This document shows, piece after piece, positions 23,966-32,866 of a stretch of DNA of 37,501 bases. The notes below the pieces were generated by a model. It was not told the origin of the DNA. It did no database searches and saw only the letters and a list, made by a program, of their open reading frames with translations. Positions within the stretch are counted from its first letter, which is position 1. Every line of letters starts with the position of its first letter. The position numbers and the translations under genes were made by a program. The stretch covers positions 1 through 37,501 of the forward strand of contig JAKIVA010000030.1 of NCBI GenBank assembly GCA_021647265.1, in the 5' to 3' direction. Source of the stretch: Lutibacter sp. Its GTDB lineage: Bacteria; Bacteroidota; Bacteroidia; Flavobacteriales; Flavobacteriaceae.

Positions 23966-24777
23966 TAAATAATTGTTAAGGGATAAATATAAAAATGAAT
24001 AATTAAAATAGCTACACCTACAATTAAACGGTAGTACCCAAATAATTTAAATCCATGCTTGCTTAGGTAATCTATAAAAGATTTTATGGCAAATATAGCT
24101 ACAACAAATGCTATCACATTACCTATTAACAAGTAATTAATTTGTTGAGATGTTAAGGTAAATCCCTGTTGATAATAATCAAATAATTTTTTTGCAGTTG
24201 CTCCAAGCATTGTGGGTACTGCTAAAAAAAAAGAGAATTCTGTGGCTGTTTTTCTGTTTAATTTTTGTGTCATTCCTCCAACAATAGTTGCGCCACTTCT
24301 TGAGGTTCCAGGAATCATAGCAAGGCATTGAAAAAAACCAATTTTTAATGCTGTTACATAACTAATTGTCGTGTGTTCTTCTAACTTATTGTTATCAAAT
24401 TCTTCGTTAGATTTAAACCATTTATCTACTTTTATTAAAATAACACCCCCTAAAATAAGAGATATTGCAACAATTATAGGGCTTTCTAATAATTCATCTA
24501 TCACATTGTTAAATAATAATCCTAAAAAAATAGCAGGAATAACCGCAACAAATAGTTTTAAATAAAAATCAATACTTTGAAAAAAACGTTTCCAATATAG
24601 AATAACAACCGCTAAAATTGCTCCTAATTGGACTATAATTGTAAATAATTTTGTAAAACTATCTCCTGCAATATGAAAGAAGGAAGATGCTATAATTAAA
24701 TGTCCTGTTGAAGAAACGGGCAAGTATTCTGTTATTCCTTCAATAATGGCTAAAATAATAGCTTCAATAAGGCTCAT
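23965..24777 (-). CDS. uppP: Undecaprenyl-diphosphatase UppP (BacA)
   Basis: A 270-residue inner-membrane enzyme with 7-8 hydrophobic segments that dephosphorylates undecaprenyl diphosphate to recycle the cell-wall lipid carrier. The two family motifs are present: EGITEYLPVSSTGHLI near residues 14-29 and PGTSRSGATI near 160-169. It lies 2 bp after the DUF3098 gene and overlaps truB by one base. Confidence 0.95.
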   Translation of the reverse strand: MSLIEAIILAIIEGITEYLPVSSTGHLIIASSFFHIAGDSFTKLFTIIVQLGAILAVVILYWKRFFQSIDFYLKLFVAVIPAIFLGLLFNNVIDELLESPIIVAISLILGGVILIKVDKWFKSNEEFDNNKLEEHTTISYVTALKIGFFQCLAMIPGTSRSGATIVGGMTQKLNRKTATEFSFFLAVPTMLGATAKKLFDYYQQGFTLTSQQINYLLIGNVIAFVVAIFAIKSFIDYLSKHGFKLFGYYRLIVGVAILIIHFYIYPLTII

Positions 24778-24779
24778 TC

Positions 24780-25037
24780 TTATTTTTTAGATTTAGCTAA
24801 GATTGCATAAATCTCTATTGCCAATCCTATAAGAACTAATGTTGGCGCCAAACGAATTCTTCTAAAATTGTATATTTCAGGATTAAATATTTTTGGATCA
24901 TCACTTCCGCCTCCTGCCATTAAAATAAACCCAAGAGTTATAAAAGCAACTCCAATTAACATAAAAGTATAATTTCTTTTCCCAAATAAAAAATCATTTT
25001 TATTTCCCTGTTTTTTTGTTGCTTTTTGTTTTTTCAT
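24780..25037 (-). CDS. DUF3098 small membrane protein
   Basis: An 85-residue protein with a basic N-terminus and two hydrophobic segments (about 28-44 and 62-80). A short loop with AGGGSDDPKIFNPEIYNFRR joins them; this loop and the position between ftsX and uppP are typical of the Bacteroidota DUF3098 family. The function is unknown; its constant neighbourhood suggests a role with cell envelope or division. Confidence 0.85.
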   Translation of the reverse strand: MKKQKATKKQGNKNDFLFGKRNYTFMLIGVAFITLGFILMAGGGSDDPKIFNPEIYNFRRIRLAPTLVLIGLAIEIYAILAKSKK

Positions 25038-25042
25038 TCTAT

Positions 25043-25924
25043 TTAGTAATAAAGTTCATCTGTTCTTAAATTTAAAAAGCGTTGAGTTGCAAAAAAAGTA
25101 CTAATCCAAGTTATTAATATTCCCAATACAATTATAGCAGCAAATAATATTCCTAACATTTCATAATTAGACAACATTTCTAATTCTGGTATTGTTTTAT
25201 TTATATACAAAATAAAAGCCACCAAGCCCAAAATAGAAATCACTGCACCCAAAATACCCAACTGAATACTTTTCCAAATAAAAGGGACTCTAATAAATCC
25301 TTTTGTTGCACCAACCATTTGCATTGTTTTTATAGTAAATCTTTTTGAATATACTGAAAGTCGTATTGAACTATTTATCAAAACTACTGCTATTAACGTA
25401 AAAACGCCACTAAAGAGTAACATCCAAAAGCTTAAGCGAGTAATGTTTTTTGTTAACAACTCTATTAAAGGTTTATCATATACAACTTCGGCAATTATAC
25501 TTCGTACTAATAATTTTTTTTCAATATTCGCCATTTTTTCAGGAGTTACAAATGCTGATTTTAATGAGATATCAATAGCATTTTTCAGGGGGTTATCTCC
25601 TAAAAATTTTATAAAATCTTCTCCTATTTCTTCACTGTATTTTTTGGCTGCTTCTTTCTTGGAAATATAAGTAACTGATTTTGTGTATGCAGCTTTTCTT
25701 AGTTCTGCTTTTAAAATTTCTACATCCTTTTTTTTGGCATTGTCATTTAAAAAAATAGTCATCGTCACTTTTTCTTTAAAATGTTCCGTGATACTATTTG
25801 CTTTTATAACAAACAACCCTAATATACCTATTAAAAAAAGGACCAAAGAAATACTAATAATCACTGATAAATATGATGATTGTAATCTTCTTTTCTGATA
25901 TTTTTCAAAAGATTTATCCAACAA
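25043..25924 (-). CDS. ftsX: Cell-division protein FtsX (TTG start)
   Basis: A 293-residue inner-membrane protein with TM1 at ~20-40, an extracytoplasmic loop (about 45-170; KEAAKKYSEEIGEDF and DNPLKNAIDI are typical), and three further helices (about 175-195, 225-245, 262-285). FtsX with FtsE controls peptidoglycan hydrolases at the septum. The start is TTG at 25924 (or the next codon, also TTG): there is no in-frame ATG before residue ~70, and an in-frame TAA lies four codons upstream. No ftsE gene is in this window. Confidence 0.9.
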   Translation of the reverse strand: MLDKSFEKYQKRRLQSSYLSVIISISLVLFLIGILGLFVIKANSITEHFKEKVTMTIFLNDNAKKKDVEILKAELRKAAYTKSVTYISKKEAAKKYSEEIGEDFIKFLGDNPLKNAIDISLKSAFVTPEKMANIEKKLLVRSIIAEVVYDKPLIELLTKNITRLSFWMLLFSGVFTLIAVVLINSSIRLSVYSKRFTIKTMQMVGATKGFIRVPFIWKSIQLGILGAVISILGLVAFILYINKTIPELEMLSNYEMLGILFAAIIVLGILITWISTFFATQRFLNLRTDELYY

Positions 25925-26013
25925 TAATTTTATTTAAGAGTTTGCAATATACAAATAGTTGTTGAATGGTTTATTTGTTTATTTGTTAAATAATAACACC
26001 TTTAATTTTAGGT

Positions 26014-26106
26014 GCGTTACCCGTAGGGTCGGGCTTTCACTACTCGCTTTTTAAATTGTTAAATACAATTTAAAAGAGCTCAAACAACCCGTTTAATCCC
26101 TAACGC
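26014..26106. repeat. Palindromic intergenic repeat (GCGTTA...TAACGC)
   Basis: The outer ends GCGTTA (26014-26019) and TAACGC (26101-26106) are complementary. Inside, TTAAATTGT-TAAAT-ACAATTTAA (26051-26073) forms a strong hairpin that extends outward with one bulge to GCT/AGC. The GC-rich piece CCCGTAGGGTCGGGC stands out in this AT-rich DNA. I recall similar elements between genes of Flavobacteriaceae; copies elsewhere need a genome search. It is in the 310-bp gap between ftsX and the epimerase gene. Confidence 0.65.
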
Positions 26107-26167
26107 AAAATTACATGCTTTATTAATTTATTTCGAGATTTTATGTTATTCCCACAAATTTTATGAG

Positions 26168-26209
26168 ATGCTGAAACAAGCCTGCCTACGCGTCAGGCAG
26201 GTTCAGCAT
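26168..26209. repeat. Nested palindromic repeat
   Basis: The outer arms ATGCTGAA / TTCAGCAT enclose an inner GC-rich hairpin CCTGCCT-ACGCGTC-AGGCAGG. It reads as a 21-bp palindrome set inside a GCTGAAACAAG..TTCAGCATGACG repeat. It lies just after the epimerase gene and could also terminate its transcript. Confidence 0.65.
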
Positions 26210-26234
26210 GACGAATCGTAATTAATTCAATAAT

Positions 26235-26636
26235 TCAATCCGCTTCCTGACACAATTCTATCAACACGCCATTCGTAGATTTTGGATGTAAAAATACTAC
26301 TCGTTTATTATCGGCTCCTTTTTTAGGCGTTTCATTTAACACCACAAAACCTTCTTTTTTTAATCGTTTTACTTCACTTAAAATATCATCAACTGCAAAT
26401 GCAATATGATGTACACCTTCCCCTTTTTTAGTTATAAATTTTGAAATAGGACTATTTTCCGAAGTTCCTTCTAACAATTCAATTTTGTTTGGACCAATTT
26501 CAAAAAAAGAAGTTTTTACACCTTCACTTTTAACCTCTTCAATTTTATAATGAGGCTTCCCTAAAAGACTTGAAAAAAGTGTATTTGCTTTTTTTAAATC
26601 TTTAACTGCAATACCTATATGTTCTATTTTTTTCAT
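26235..26636 (-). CDS. mce: Methylmalonyl-CoA epimerase
   Basis: A 133-residue vicinal-oxygen-chelate protein that interconverts the R and S forms of methylmalonyl-CoA in propionate metabolism. It shows KKIEHIGIAVKDL at the start (first metal His), IELLEGT, VHHIAFAVDDI, and LHPKSTNGVLIEL at the end. The start is set at an internal Met rather than at 26699. A TAAATTTG -7 element at 26657-26664 lies inside the longer ORF, 20 bp before this ATG, and the protein family begins here. Confidence 0.9.
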   Translation of the reverse strand: MKKIEHIGIAVKDLKKANTLFSSLLGKPHYKIEEVKSEGVKTSFFEIGPNKIELLEGTSENSPISKFITKKGEGVHHIAFAVDDILSEVKRLKKEGFVVLNETPKKGADNKRVVFLHPKSTNGVLIELCQEAD

Positions 26637-26656
26637 CTTTGAATTAATTAGCAAAA

Positions 26657-26664
26657 CAAATTTA
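26657..26664 (-). promoter_or_regulatory. -7 promoter element of the epimerase gene
   Basis: TAAATTTG on the minus strand, 20 bp before ATG 26636. It decides the start codon because a transcript from here cannot include the upstream ATG at 26699. Confidence 0.5.
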
Positions 26665-26768
26665 CTAAATTTTAGATTTAAAAACTCCTCAACTATCACT
26701 TTGTATAAAATTTTAATTAAAAATCTAACAATCCTAAAACAAAATAATATTTATGTACTTTTAACTAT

Positions 26769-26776
26769 TATCTTTG
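26769..26776 (+). promoter_or_regulatory. -7 element almost touching the rbfA start codon
   Basis: TATCTTTG matches TAnnTTTG and ends 4 bp before the rbfA ATG at 26781. If used, the mRNA would be leaderless or nearly so. Confidence 0.45.
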
Positions 26777-26780
26777 CAAA

Positions 26781-27173
26781 ATGGAAACAAACAGACAAAA
26801 AAAAATAGCAAGCGTTTTACAAAAAGACTTAGCTGATGTTTTGCAACATGCTGCTCAAGATGGCATGAGAGGAGTTATTATTTCTGTTACCAAGGTTCAT
26901 GTTACCTCAGATTTATCCCAAGCAAAAGTATACATCAGTGTTTTCCCTCAGTTAAAAAGAGAAATTATTTTAAAAGGTGTACAAGAAAATACGTCTACAA
27001 TACGATATGAAATGGCAAAACGTACTCGTCATCAATTAAGACGTATGCCCGAACTTTCTTTCTATATTGATGATAGCTTAGATTATATTGAAGATATTGA
27101 TAATGCTTTAAAAGGTAAAAAAGGAAATCCAATTAAAAACCCTGAGCTTTTAGATAAACGTCAAAAACGTTAA
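26781..27173 (+). CDS. rbfA: Ribosome-binding factor A
   Basis: A 130-residue KH-like protein that assists 30S subunit maturation by binding the 5' end region of 16S rRNA. It begins METNRQKKIASVLQKDLADVL, and continues with the RbfA core VTKVHVTSDLSQAKVYISV and the end RMPELSFYIDDSLDYIEDID. Length is normal. The downstream permease begins 1 bp after the stop, so the two are in one operon. Confidence 0.93.
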   Translation: METNRQKKIASVLQKDLADVLQHAAQDGMRGVIISVTKVHVTSDLSQAKVYISVFPQLKREIILKGVQENTSTIRYEMAKRTRHQLRRMPELSFYIDDSLDYIEDIDNALKGKKGNPIKNPELLDKRQKR

Positions 27174-27174
27174 T

Positions 27175-28377
27175 TTGAATTTTCCTTTATACATAGCCAA
27201 GCGATATTTATTCTCAAAAAGCAGCAATAACACCATAAATATAATTACTTTTATTGCTGCCATAGGTGTTATCGTTGGAACATTAGCGCTATTTATTGTA
27301 CTCTCAGGATTTTCAGGATTAAGATCTTTTAGCTCTAGCTTCTTAAAAACATCAGATCCCGATATAAAAATCACTTCTATTAAAGGAAAGTCATACTATT
27401 TTAATAGTGATATTCAAAAAATATTAAAAACTCAAAAAGGAATCGTTTCTTTTTCAAAAATTATTGAAGAGCGTGCTTTTTTTGAATACAATAAAAAAAC
27501 ACATATTGCCTATATAAAAGGTGTTGATACAAATTATGTAAATGTGAACAGTATAGATACTACTGTATATCTTGGCACTTGGCTAGACTCCAAAATACCT
27601 TTAGGTGTTGTAGTTGGAAATGGAATTTCAAACATATTATCTGTTGGGGTTTTTGATTTTATTGAACCTTTAAAAATTTATGTTCCAAAGCCTGGTAAAG
27701 GTTACATTTCAAATCCGAAAAATGCTTTTAACAAAATAAACACACAACCTATTGGTATTTTTGCATTGACAGATGAACTCGATAAAAAATTTACATTTGT
27801 TTCTTTAAAACTGGCACAAGAATTATTGAGTTATTCACCACAAAAAATTTCAGCCATTGAAATAAAAGTCCGAAATTTAGATAAACGACCTGAAATTATA
27901 GCAGAACTCAAAAACAAACTTGGTAGTAATTTTAAAATCCAAACCCGAGAGCAATTAAATGCTGTTTTTTATAAAATGTTAAATACCGAAAATTTAGCAT
28001 CTTATTTAATTTTTACATTAATTTTAATTATTGCTTTATTCAATGTTATTGGAGCAATAATTATGATGATTTTAGACAAGAAAGACAACCTTAAAACATT
28101 GTACAGCATTGGAGCCACCATAAAAGAAATTAAACAAGTGTTTGTATTGCAAGGCTTTATGCTCTCTTTATTCGGATTATTTATAGGGCTATCGGCTGGA
28201 GTTATTTTGGTACTGCTTCAAAAAAAATATCAACTATTTATGATAACACAACATTTGGCTTATCCTGTTGAGTTAACATTTTCAAACATAATTACCGTAA
28301 TTATAACCATACTTATATTAGGATTTTTGGCCTCTAAAATTGCAAGCAGTAGAATTTCTAAAAAATTAGTTGAATAA
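27175..28377 (+). CDS. FtsX/LolE-like ABC transporter permease (TTG start)
   Basis: A 400-residue inner-membrane protein of the lipoprotein-releasing/MacB permease type. TM1 is at ~22-45 (IITFIAAIGVIVGTLALFIVL), followed by a large periplasmic domain (about 60-270), and three C-terminal helices (about 277-297, 322-345, 370-390). The start is TTG: NFPLYIAKRYLFSKSS after it is the usual N-terminus of these proteins, and no ATG is nearby. It lies one base after rbfA. No ATPase partner is adjacent, as is common in this phylum. A role in lipoprotein trafficking is inferred. Confidence 0.86.
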   Translation: MNFPLYIAKRYLFSKSSNNTINIITFIAAIGVIVGTLALFIVLSGFSGLRSFSSSFLKTSDPDIKITSIKGKSYYFNSDIQKILKTQKGIVSFSKIIEERAFFEYNKKTHIAYIKGVDTNYVNVNSIDTTVYLGTWLDSKIPLGVVVGNGISNILSVGVFDFIEPLKIYVPKPGKGYISNPKNAFNKINTQPIGIFALTDELDKKFTFVSLKLAQELLSYSPQKISAIEIKVRNLDKRPEIIAELKNKLGSNFKIQTREQLNAVFYKMLNTENLASYLIFTLILIIALFNVIGAIIMMILDKKDNLKTLYSIGATIKEIKQVFVLQGFMLSLFGLFIGLSAGVILVLLQKKYQLFMITQHLAYPVELTFSNIITVIITILILGFLASKIASSRISKKLVE

Positions 28378-28409
28378 AATTTTGAAAACTTGTTTTTTAA
28401 AGCAAAAAA

Positions 28410-29390
28410 TTAAGCAAATTTCTGTAAAACTTCATCAAAAACATTGTACACATCTTGGGCAGAATCTGAAGTTACCATTTTTAAACGGTACTCTTTAAAA
28501 TGTGGTATCCCTTTAAAATAATTTGTATAATGGCGGCGCGTTTCCATCACGCCAACTATTTCTACGCCTTTCCAATCTATTTCTAGTTGTAAATGTCTAC
28601 GAGCCATTTCAACACGTTCAGCAATCGTAATTTCAGGTAAATGTTCACCTGTTTCAAAAAAGTGTTTTACCTGTTTAAAAAACCAAGGATTCCCAATACT
28701 TGCTCGCCCTATCATGGCGCCATCTAAACCATATTTATCACGCATTTCAACGGCTTTTTCAGGTGTATTTACATCGCCATTCCCAAAAACAGGAATATGC
28801 ATTCTTGAGTTATTCTTTACTTCAGCAATCGGTGCCCAGTTTGCTTTACCCTTATACATTTGAGCTCGTGTACGGCCGTGAATTGAAATTGCAGCACAAC
28901 CAACATCTTGTAAGCGTTCGGCCACTTCAACAATTTGTATAGAGCTTTCATCCCAACCCAATCTGGTTTTCACTGTTATAGGTAAGTTGGTGTGCTTTAC
29001 CATAGCCTCAGTCAATTCAACCATCAAGTCAATATCTTTCAAAATTCCAGCTCCAGCACCTTTACTTACTACTTTTTTTACTGGACATCCAAAATTTATA
29101 TCAATAATATCTGGTTTAGACTGTTCAACAATTTCCACAGTTCGTAACATTGATTCTAGATTTGCACCAAAAATTTGAATTCCAACTGGACGCTCTTTTT
29201 CGTATATATCTAATTTTTTTTTGCTTTTTGCAGCATCCCGAATTAATCCTTCCGAAGAAATAAATTCCGTATAAACAACATCAGCTCCTTGTTCTTTACA
29301 CAATGCTCTAAACGGAGGGTCACTTACATCTTCCATCGGTGCTAACAACAACGGAAAGCTATTTAATTTTATATTCCCTATTTTTACCAA
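28410..29390 (-). CDS. dusB: tRNA-dihydrouridine synthase (DusB type)
   Basis: A 326-residue FMN-dependent enzyme that reduces uridine in the tRNA D-loop. It has LAPMEDVSDPPFRALC (FMN-binding start), DINFGCPVKKVVSKGAGAG with catalytic Cys102, KTRLGWDE, SIHGRTRAQMYKGKANW and GNGDV, ending with MIGRASIGNPWFF and the helical tRNA-binding domain. It converges with the LolE-like gene. A -7 element (TAATTTTG, minus strand, 29409-29416) is close upstream. Confidence 0.93.
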   Translation of the reverse strand: MVKIGNIKLNSFPLLLAPMEDVSDPPFRALCKEQGADVVYTEFISSEGLIRDAAKSKKKLDIYEKERPVGIQIFGANLESMLRTVEIVEQSKPDIIDINFGCPVKKVVSKGAGAGILKDIDLMVELTEAMVKHTNLPITVKTRLGWDESSIQIVEVAERLQDVGCAAISIHGRTRAQMYKGKANWAPIAEVKNNSRMHIPVFGNGDVNTPEKAVEMRDKYGLDGAMIGRASIGNPWFFKQVKHFFETGEHLPEITIAERVEMARRHLQLEIDWKGVEIVGVMETRRHYTNYFKGIPHFKEYRLKMVTSDSAQDVYNVFDEVLQKFA

Positions 29391-29481
29391 ACCTTAAATT
29401 TATGGCTGCAAAATTACATAAATTTTATTATTCCCTATTTCATTGTTAAGTTGTATTTTTGGCTCAACAATAATTTAAATC

Positions 29482-30588
29482 ATGAAATTCAACATAACAT
29501 TCATATTAGTTACTTTATTATTTATTGGTTGTAAATCTCCGAACAAACAAACCGGACAAGATGCAAAATCAGGAGCAACAAAAATTGTAAATAAACTTCA
29601 TTACTCAGAAGAAAAACATTTAAAAAACGTAAAACAATTAACTTTTGGCGGTGATAATGCTGAAGCTTATTGGAATTCTGATGGTTCTAAATTAGTTTTT
29701 CAGGCAACTAACAAAAAGTGGGGTTTACAATGTGATCAAATTTTTATTATGAACGCTTCAAAACCATTAGATAGTACAGAAATTCCTCAATTAATAAGTA
29801 CGGGAAAAGGAAGAACTACGTGTAGTTATTTTTTACCGGGAGATTCTACCATTGTTTATTCTTCTACTCACTTAGTGAGTGCTAACTGCCCTCCAGTTCC
29901 AAAAAAAGAAGATTACGGCAATAAATATATTTGGCCCGTTTATAAAAGTTACGATATTTTTATTGCTGATATTAACGGAAATCAATTAAAACAACTCACT
30001 TTTGAAGATGGATATGATGCTGAACCTACTGTTTCTCCCAAAGGAGATAAAATTGTTTTTACTTCAACTAGAAGTGGAGACCTAGAATTGTACACTATGA
30101 ATATTGACGGTACAGATGTAAAACAAATTACATTTGAACTTGGTTATGATGGTGGTGCTTTCTTTTCTCCAGACGGGACTAAATTAATATTCCGTTCTTC
30201 ACGACCAAAAACAGCAACTGAAATTAAAGAATATAAAGATTTATTAGCTCAAGGACTGGTACAACCAACAAATATGGAATTATATATTTGCAACGTTGAC
30301 GGGAGTGAATTAACTAAAATCACCAATTTGGGGAATGCAAATTGGGCGCCTTTCTTTCATCCTTCTGGAGAAAAAATTATTTTCTCATCAAATCATAAAA
30401 CAACATATAGTTTTAATTTATTTATGATTAATATTGATGGAACTGGTTTAGAACAAATTACGTACGATAGTGTTTTTGATGCTTTCCCTATGTTTTCACC
30501 CGATGGGACTAAATTAATTTTCTCTTCAAACAGAAACAACAATGGAACACACGATACCAATTTATTTGTTGCCGATTGGGTAGAATAA
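29482..30588 (+). CDS. TolB-like PD40 beta-propeller lipoprotein
   Basis: A 368-residue lipoprotein (LFIGC, Cys near residue 17). Most of the mature protein is a six-bladed-type propeller of WD40-like PD40 repeats: AEPTVSPKGDKIVFTSTRSG with ELYTMNIDGTDVKQIT, GGAFFSPDGTKLIFRSSRP, FFHPSGEKIIFSSN with LFMINIDGTGLEQIT, and AFPMFSPDGTKLIFSSNR. It resembles TolB's propeller, but the TolB N-terminal domain and pal/tolA neighbours are missing. Such proteins are probably surface or periplasmic sensors or scaffolds; function unproven. TATTTTTG at 29454-29461 is a possible -7 element. Confidence 0.85.
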   Translation: MKFNITFILVTLLFIGCKSPNKQTGQDAKSGATKIVNKLHYSEEKHLKNVKQLTFGGDNAEAYWNSDGSKLVFQATNKKWGLQCDQIFIMNASKPLDSTEIPQLISTGKGRTTCSYFLPGDSTIVYSSTHLVSANCPPVPKKEDYGNKYIWPVYKSYDIFIADINGNQLKQLTFEDGYDAEPTVSPKGDKIVFTSTRSGDLELYTMNIDGTDVKQITFELGYDGGAFFSPDGTKLIFRSSRPKTATEIKEYKDLLAQGLVQPTNMELYICNVDGSELTKITNLGNANWAPFFHPSGEKIIFSSNHKTTYSFNLFMINIDGTGLEQITYDSVFDAFPMFSPDGTKLIFSSNRNNNGTHDTNLFVADWVE

Positions 30589-30613
30589 CTAAGATAAATA
30601 CGAAAGTTAAGAC

Positions 30614-30656
30614 AAAAACGAAGACTTTTCTAACACCTTAAAAAGTCTTCGTTTTT
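30614..30656 (+). terminator. Strong terminator between the PD40 lipoprotein and lepA
   Basis: A perfect 16-bp stem (AAAAACGAAGACTTTT at 30614-30629 and its complement at 30641-30656) with an 11-nt loop; the right arm ends in five Ts. Confidence 0.85.
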
Positions 30657-30718
30657 GCTTGTATTAAAGCTCAAAAAATAGTTCAAATTTAATCTTTTAA
30701 AATAGTCAAATTCTGTGT

Positions 30719-30748
30719 TTTGTACCGTCAGGAAATTAGCTATCTTTG
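30719..30748 (+). promoter_or_regulatory. lepA promoter
   Basis: TTTG at 30719-30722, an 18-bp gap, and TATCTTTG at 30741-30748. This is a full Bacteroidota -33/-7 promoter, giving a leader of about 25 nt before ATG 30778. Confidence 0.65.
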
Positions 30749-30777
30749 CGCAAATATTGTAGACAGGAACACGAAGC

Positions 30778-32574
30778 ATGAAAAACATTAGAAATTTTTG
30801 CATAATTGCACATATTGACCACGGAAAAAGCACTTTAGCCGATCGATTATTAAGTTTTACAGGAACCACTACAGTGCGTGAAGAACAAGCTCAATTACTC
30901 GATAATATGGATTTGGAGCGTGAACGTGGTATTACCATAAAAAGCCATGCTATTCAAATGGATTATATTTTTGAAGGGGAAAAGTATGTGTTAAATTTAA
31001 TTGATACTCCGGGTCACGTAGATTTTTCATACGAAGTTTCAAGGTCTATTGCTGCCTGTGAAGGAGCACTCTTAATTGTTGATGCTGCACAAAGTATACA
31101 AGCACAAACCATTTCAAATTTATACTTGGCTTTAGAAAATGATTTAGAAATTATTCCTGTCCTAAACAAAGTTGATCTACCCAGTGCAAACCCAGAAGAA
31201 GTTACTGATGATATTGTAGATTTATTAGGCTGCAAACCTGAGGAAGTAATTCATGCAAGTGGTAAAACAGGTTTTGGAGTTGAAAATATTTTAAAGGCTA
31301 TTATTGAAAAAGTTCCTGCTCCAAAGGGTGATGTAAATGCACCATTACAAGCTTTAATTTTTGATTCTGTTTACAACTCTTACCGAGGTATTGAGACCTA
31401 TTTTAGGGTTATGAATGGTGAAATAAAAAAAGGTGAGCAAGTAAAATTTATGGCTACAGGCAAAGAGTATAATGCTGATGAAGTAGGTACTTTAAAACTT
31501 ACCCAAGTTCCAAAACAAAGTATAAAAGCTGGTGATGTAGGTTATTTAATAACCGGTGTTAAAACTGCAAGTGAAATAAAAGTTGGAGATACTATAACAG
31601 ACGCTATAAATCCAACTCAAAATAGTATTGATGGATTTGAAGACGTTAAGCCTATGGTATTTGCAGGTATTTACCCTGTAGATAATGACGATTATGAGGA
31701 ACTTCGAAATTCTATGGAAAAATTGAAGTTGAACGATGCCTCTTTAGTTTTTATTCCTGAAAGCTCTGCTGCCTTAGGATTTGGATTTAGATGTGGGTTT
31801 TTAGGAATGTTACATCTTGAAATTATTCAAGAACGATTAGAACGTGAATTTGATATGACTGTTATTACCACAGTACCAAACGTGTCTTATCATGCTTTTA
31901 CAAACAAGCATCCCAATACCGTACTTTTAGTTAATAACCCTTCCGATTTACCTGAACCTTCAAAACTAAACAGAGTTGAAGAACCATATATTAAAGCGAC
32001 TATAATTACAAAATCTGATTTTGTTGGTCCGGTTATGAGTTTATGTATTGAAAAACGAGGGCAAATAACCAACCAAACGTATTTAACAACAGAACGTGTT
32101 GAATTAACCTTTGACATGCCTTTGGCGGAGATTGTTTTTGACTTTTACGATCGTTTAAAAACTGTTTCAAAAGGATATGCTTCTTTTGATTACCATCCAA
32201 TAGACTTAAAAGCTTCAAAATTGGTACGTGTTGATATTTTACTAAACGGAACTCCTGTAGATGCACTTTCAGCATTAATTCATGCAGACAATGCTTATAA
32301 TATTGGTAAAAAAATGTGTGAAAAACTACGCCAATTAATTCCACGTCAACAATTTGATATTCCAATACAAGCAGCTATTGGTGCTAAAATAATTTCACGT
32401 GAAACTGTTAAAGCACTTCGAAAAGATGTTACTGCAAAATGTTATGGTGGTGATATTTCTCGTAAACGTAAATTATTAGAAAAACAAAAGAAAGGTAAAA
32501 AACGAATGCGCCAAGTTGGTAATGTAGAAATTCCACAAGAAGCATTTATGGCTGTTTTAAAATTGAATGATTAA
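30778..32574 (+). CDS. lepA: Elongation factor 4 (LepA)
   Basis: A 598-residue translational GTPase that acts on stalled or assembling ribosomes. G1 is AHIDHGKST (11-19), G2 includes RERGITIK, G3 is DTPGHVDFSYEV and G4 is NKVDLP. The C-terminal LepA-specific domain ends with GGDISRKRKLLEKQKKGKKRM and VEIPQEAFMAVLK. Full length. It has its own promoter and a terminator after it. Confidence 0.97.
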   Translation: MKNIRNFCIIAHIDHGKSTLADRLLSFTGTTTVREEQAQLLDNMDLERERGITIKSHAIQMDYIFEGEKYVLNLIDTPGHVDFSYEVSRSIAACEGALLIVDAAQSIQAQTISNLYLALENDLEIIPVLNKVDLPSANPEEVTDDIVDLLGCKPEEVIHASGKTGFGVENILKAIIEKVPAPKGDVNAPLQALIFDSVYNSYRGIETYFRVMNGEIKKGEQVKFMATGKEYNADEVGTLKLTQVPKQSIKAGDVGYLITGVKTASEIKVGDTITDAINPTQNSIDGFEDVKPMVFAGIYPVDNDDYEELRNSMEKLKLNDASLVFIPESSAALGFGFRCGFLGMLHLEIIQERLEREFDMTVITTVPNVSYHAFTNKHPNTVLLVNNPSDLPEPSKLNRVEEPYIKATIITKSDFVGPVMSLCIEKRGQITNQTYLTTERVELTFDMPLAEIVFDFYDRLKTVSKGYASFDYHPIDLKASKLVRVDILLNGTPVDALSALIHADNAYNIGKKMCEKLRQLIPRQQFDIPIQAAIGAKIISRETVKALRKDVTAKCYGGDISRKRKLLEKQKKGKKRMRQVGNVEIPQEAFMAVLKLND

Positions 32575-32593
32575 TACCATATTATATAACATA

Positions 32594-32628
32594 AAAAAAG
32601 CCTTTGAGATATTCAAAAGGCTTCTTTA
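32594..32628 (+). terminator. lepA terminator
   Basis: AAGCCTTTGA and TCAAAAGGCTT pair over 10 bp with one bulged A and a 5-nt loop, followed by TCTTTAT. Confidence 0.7.
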
Positions 32629-32643
32629 TAAAATAAAATATTT

Positions 32644-32865
32644 CTATAAATTTAATAAATTAAAAAAATCTGAAATTTTTAATTCTCTTGATTCGCATAT
32701 TTTTTGTAATGTTTCTACAGGAATTCTATAACCATCTTCATAAAGTATTTTTCTCACCGTTTTCTCATCAATATTATGGTCAATAGCAAAGCATCTATTT
32801 GACTTGCTTACGCTCACCCATTCTAAGGCAATATAGTTGCATATCTGCTTATTAATATTTACCAT
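32644..32865 (-). CDS. Small helix-turn-helix (XRE-like) regulator
   Basis: A 73-residue protein that is essentially one DNA-binding domain. It reads SKSNRCFAIDHNIDEKTVRKIL (helix-turn-helix, ~20-41), then RIPVETLQKICESRELKISDFF, which resembles the helices 4-5 of XRE/Cro-type folds. It is divergent from the hlyD-like gene, and a perfect 10-bp inverted repeat begins 1 bp before its start codon. This arrangement suggests autoregulation and control of the export genes. Confidence 0.75.
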   Translation of the reverse strand: MVNINKQICNYIALEWVSVSKSNRCFAIDHNIDEKTVRKILYEDGYRIPVETLQKICESRELKISDFFNLLNL

Positions 32866-32866
32866 A

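Noticed and set aside
26637..26699. N-terminal extension of the methylmalonyl-CoA epimerase
   Set aside because: A -7 promoter element lies inside this stretch, and the extension does not belong to the family's N-terminus.
32033..32365. 110-aa ORF opposite lepA
   Set aside because: It lies fully within the strongly conserved lepA coding sequence, and its translation resembles no protein.
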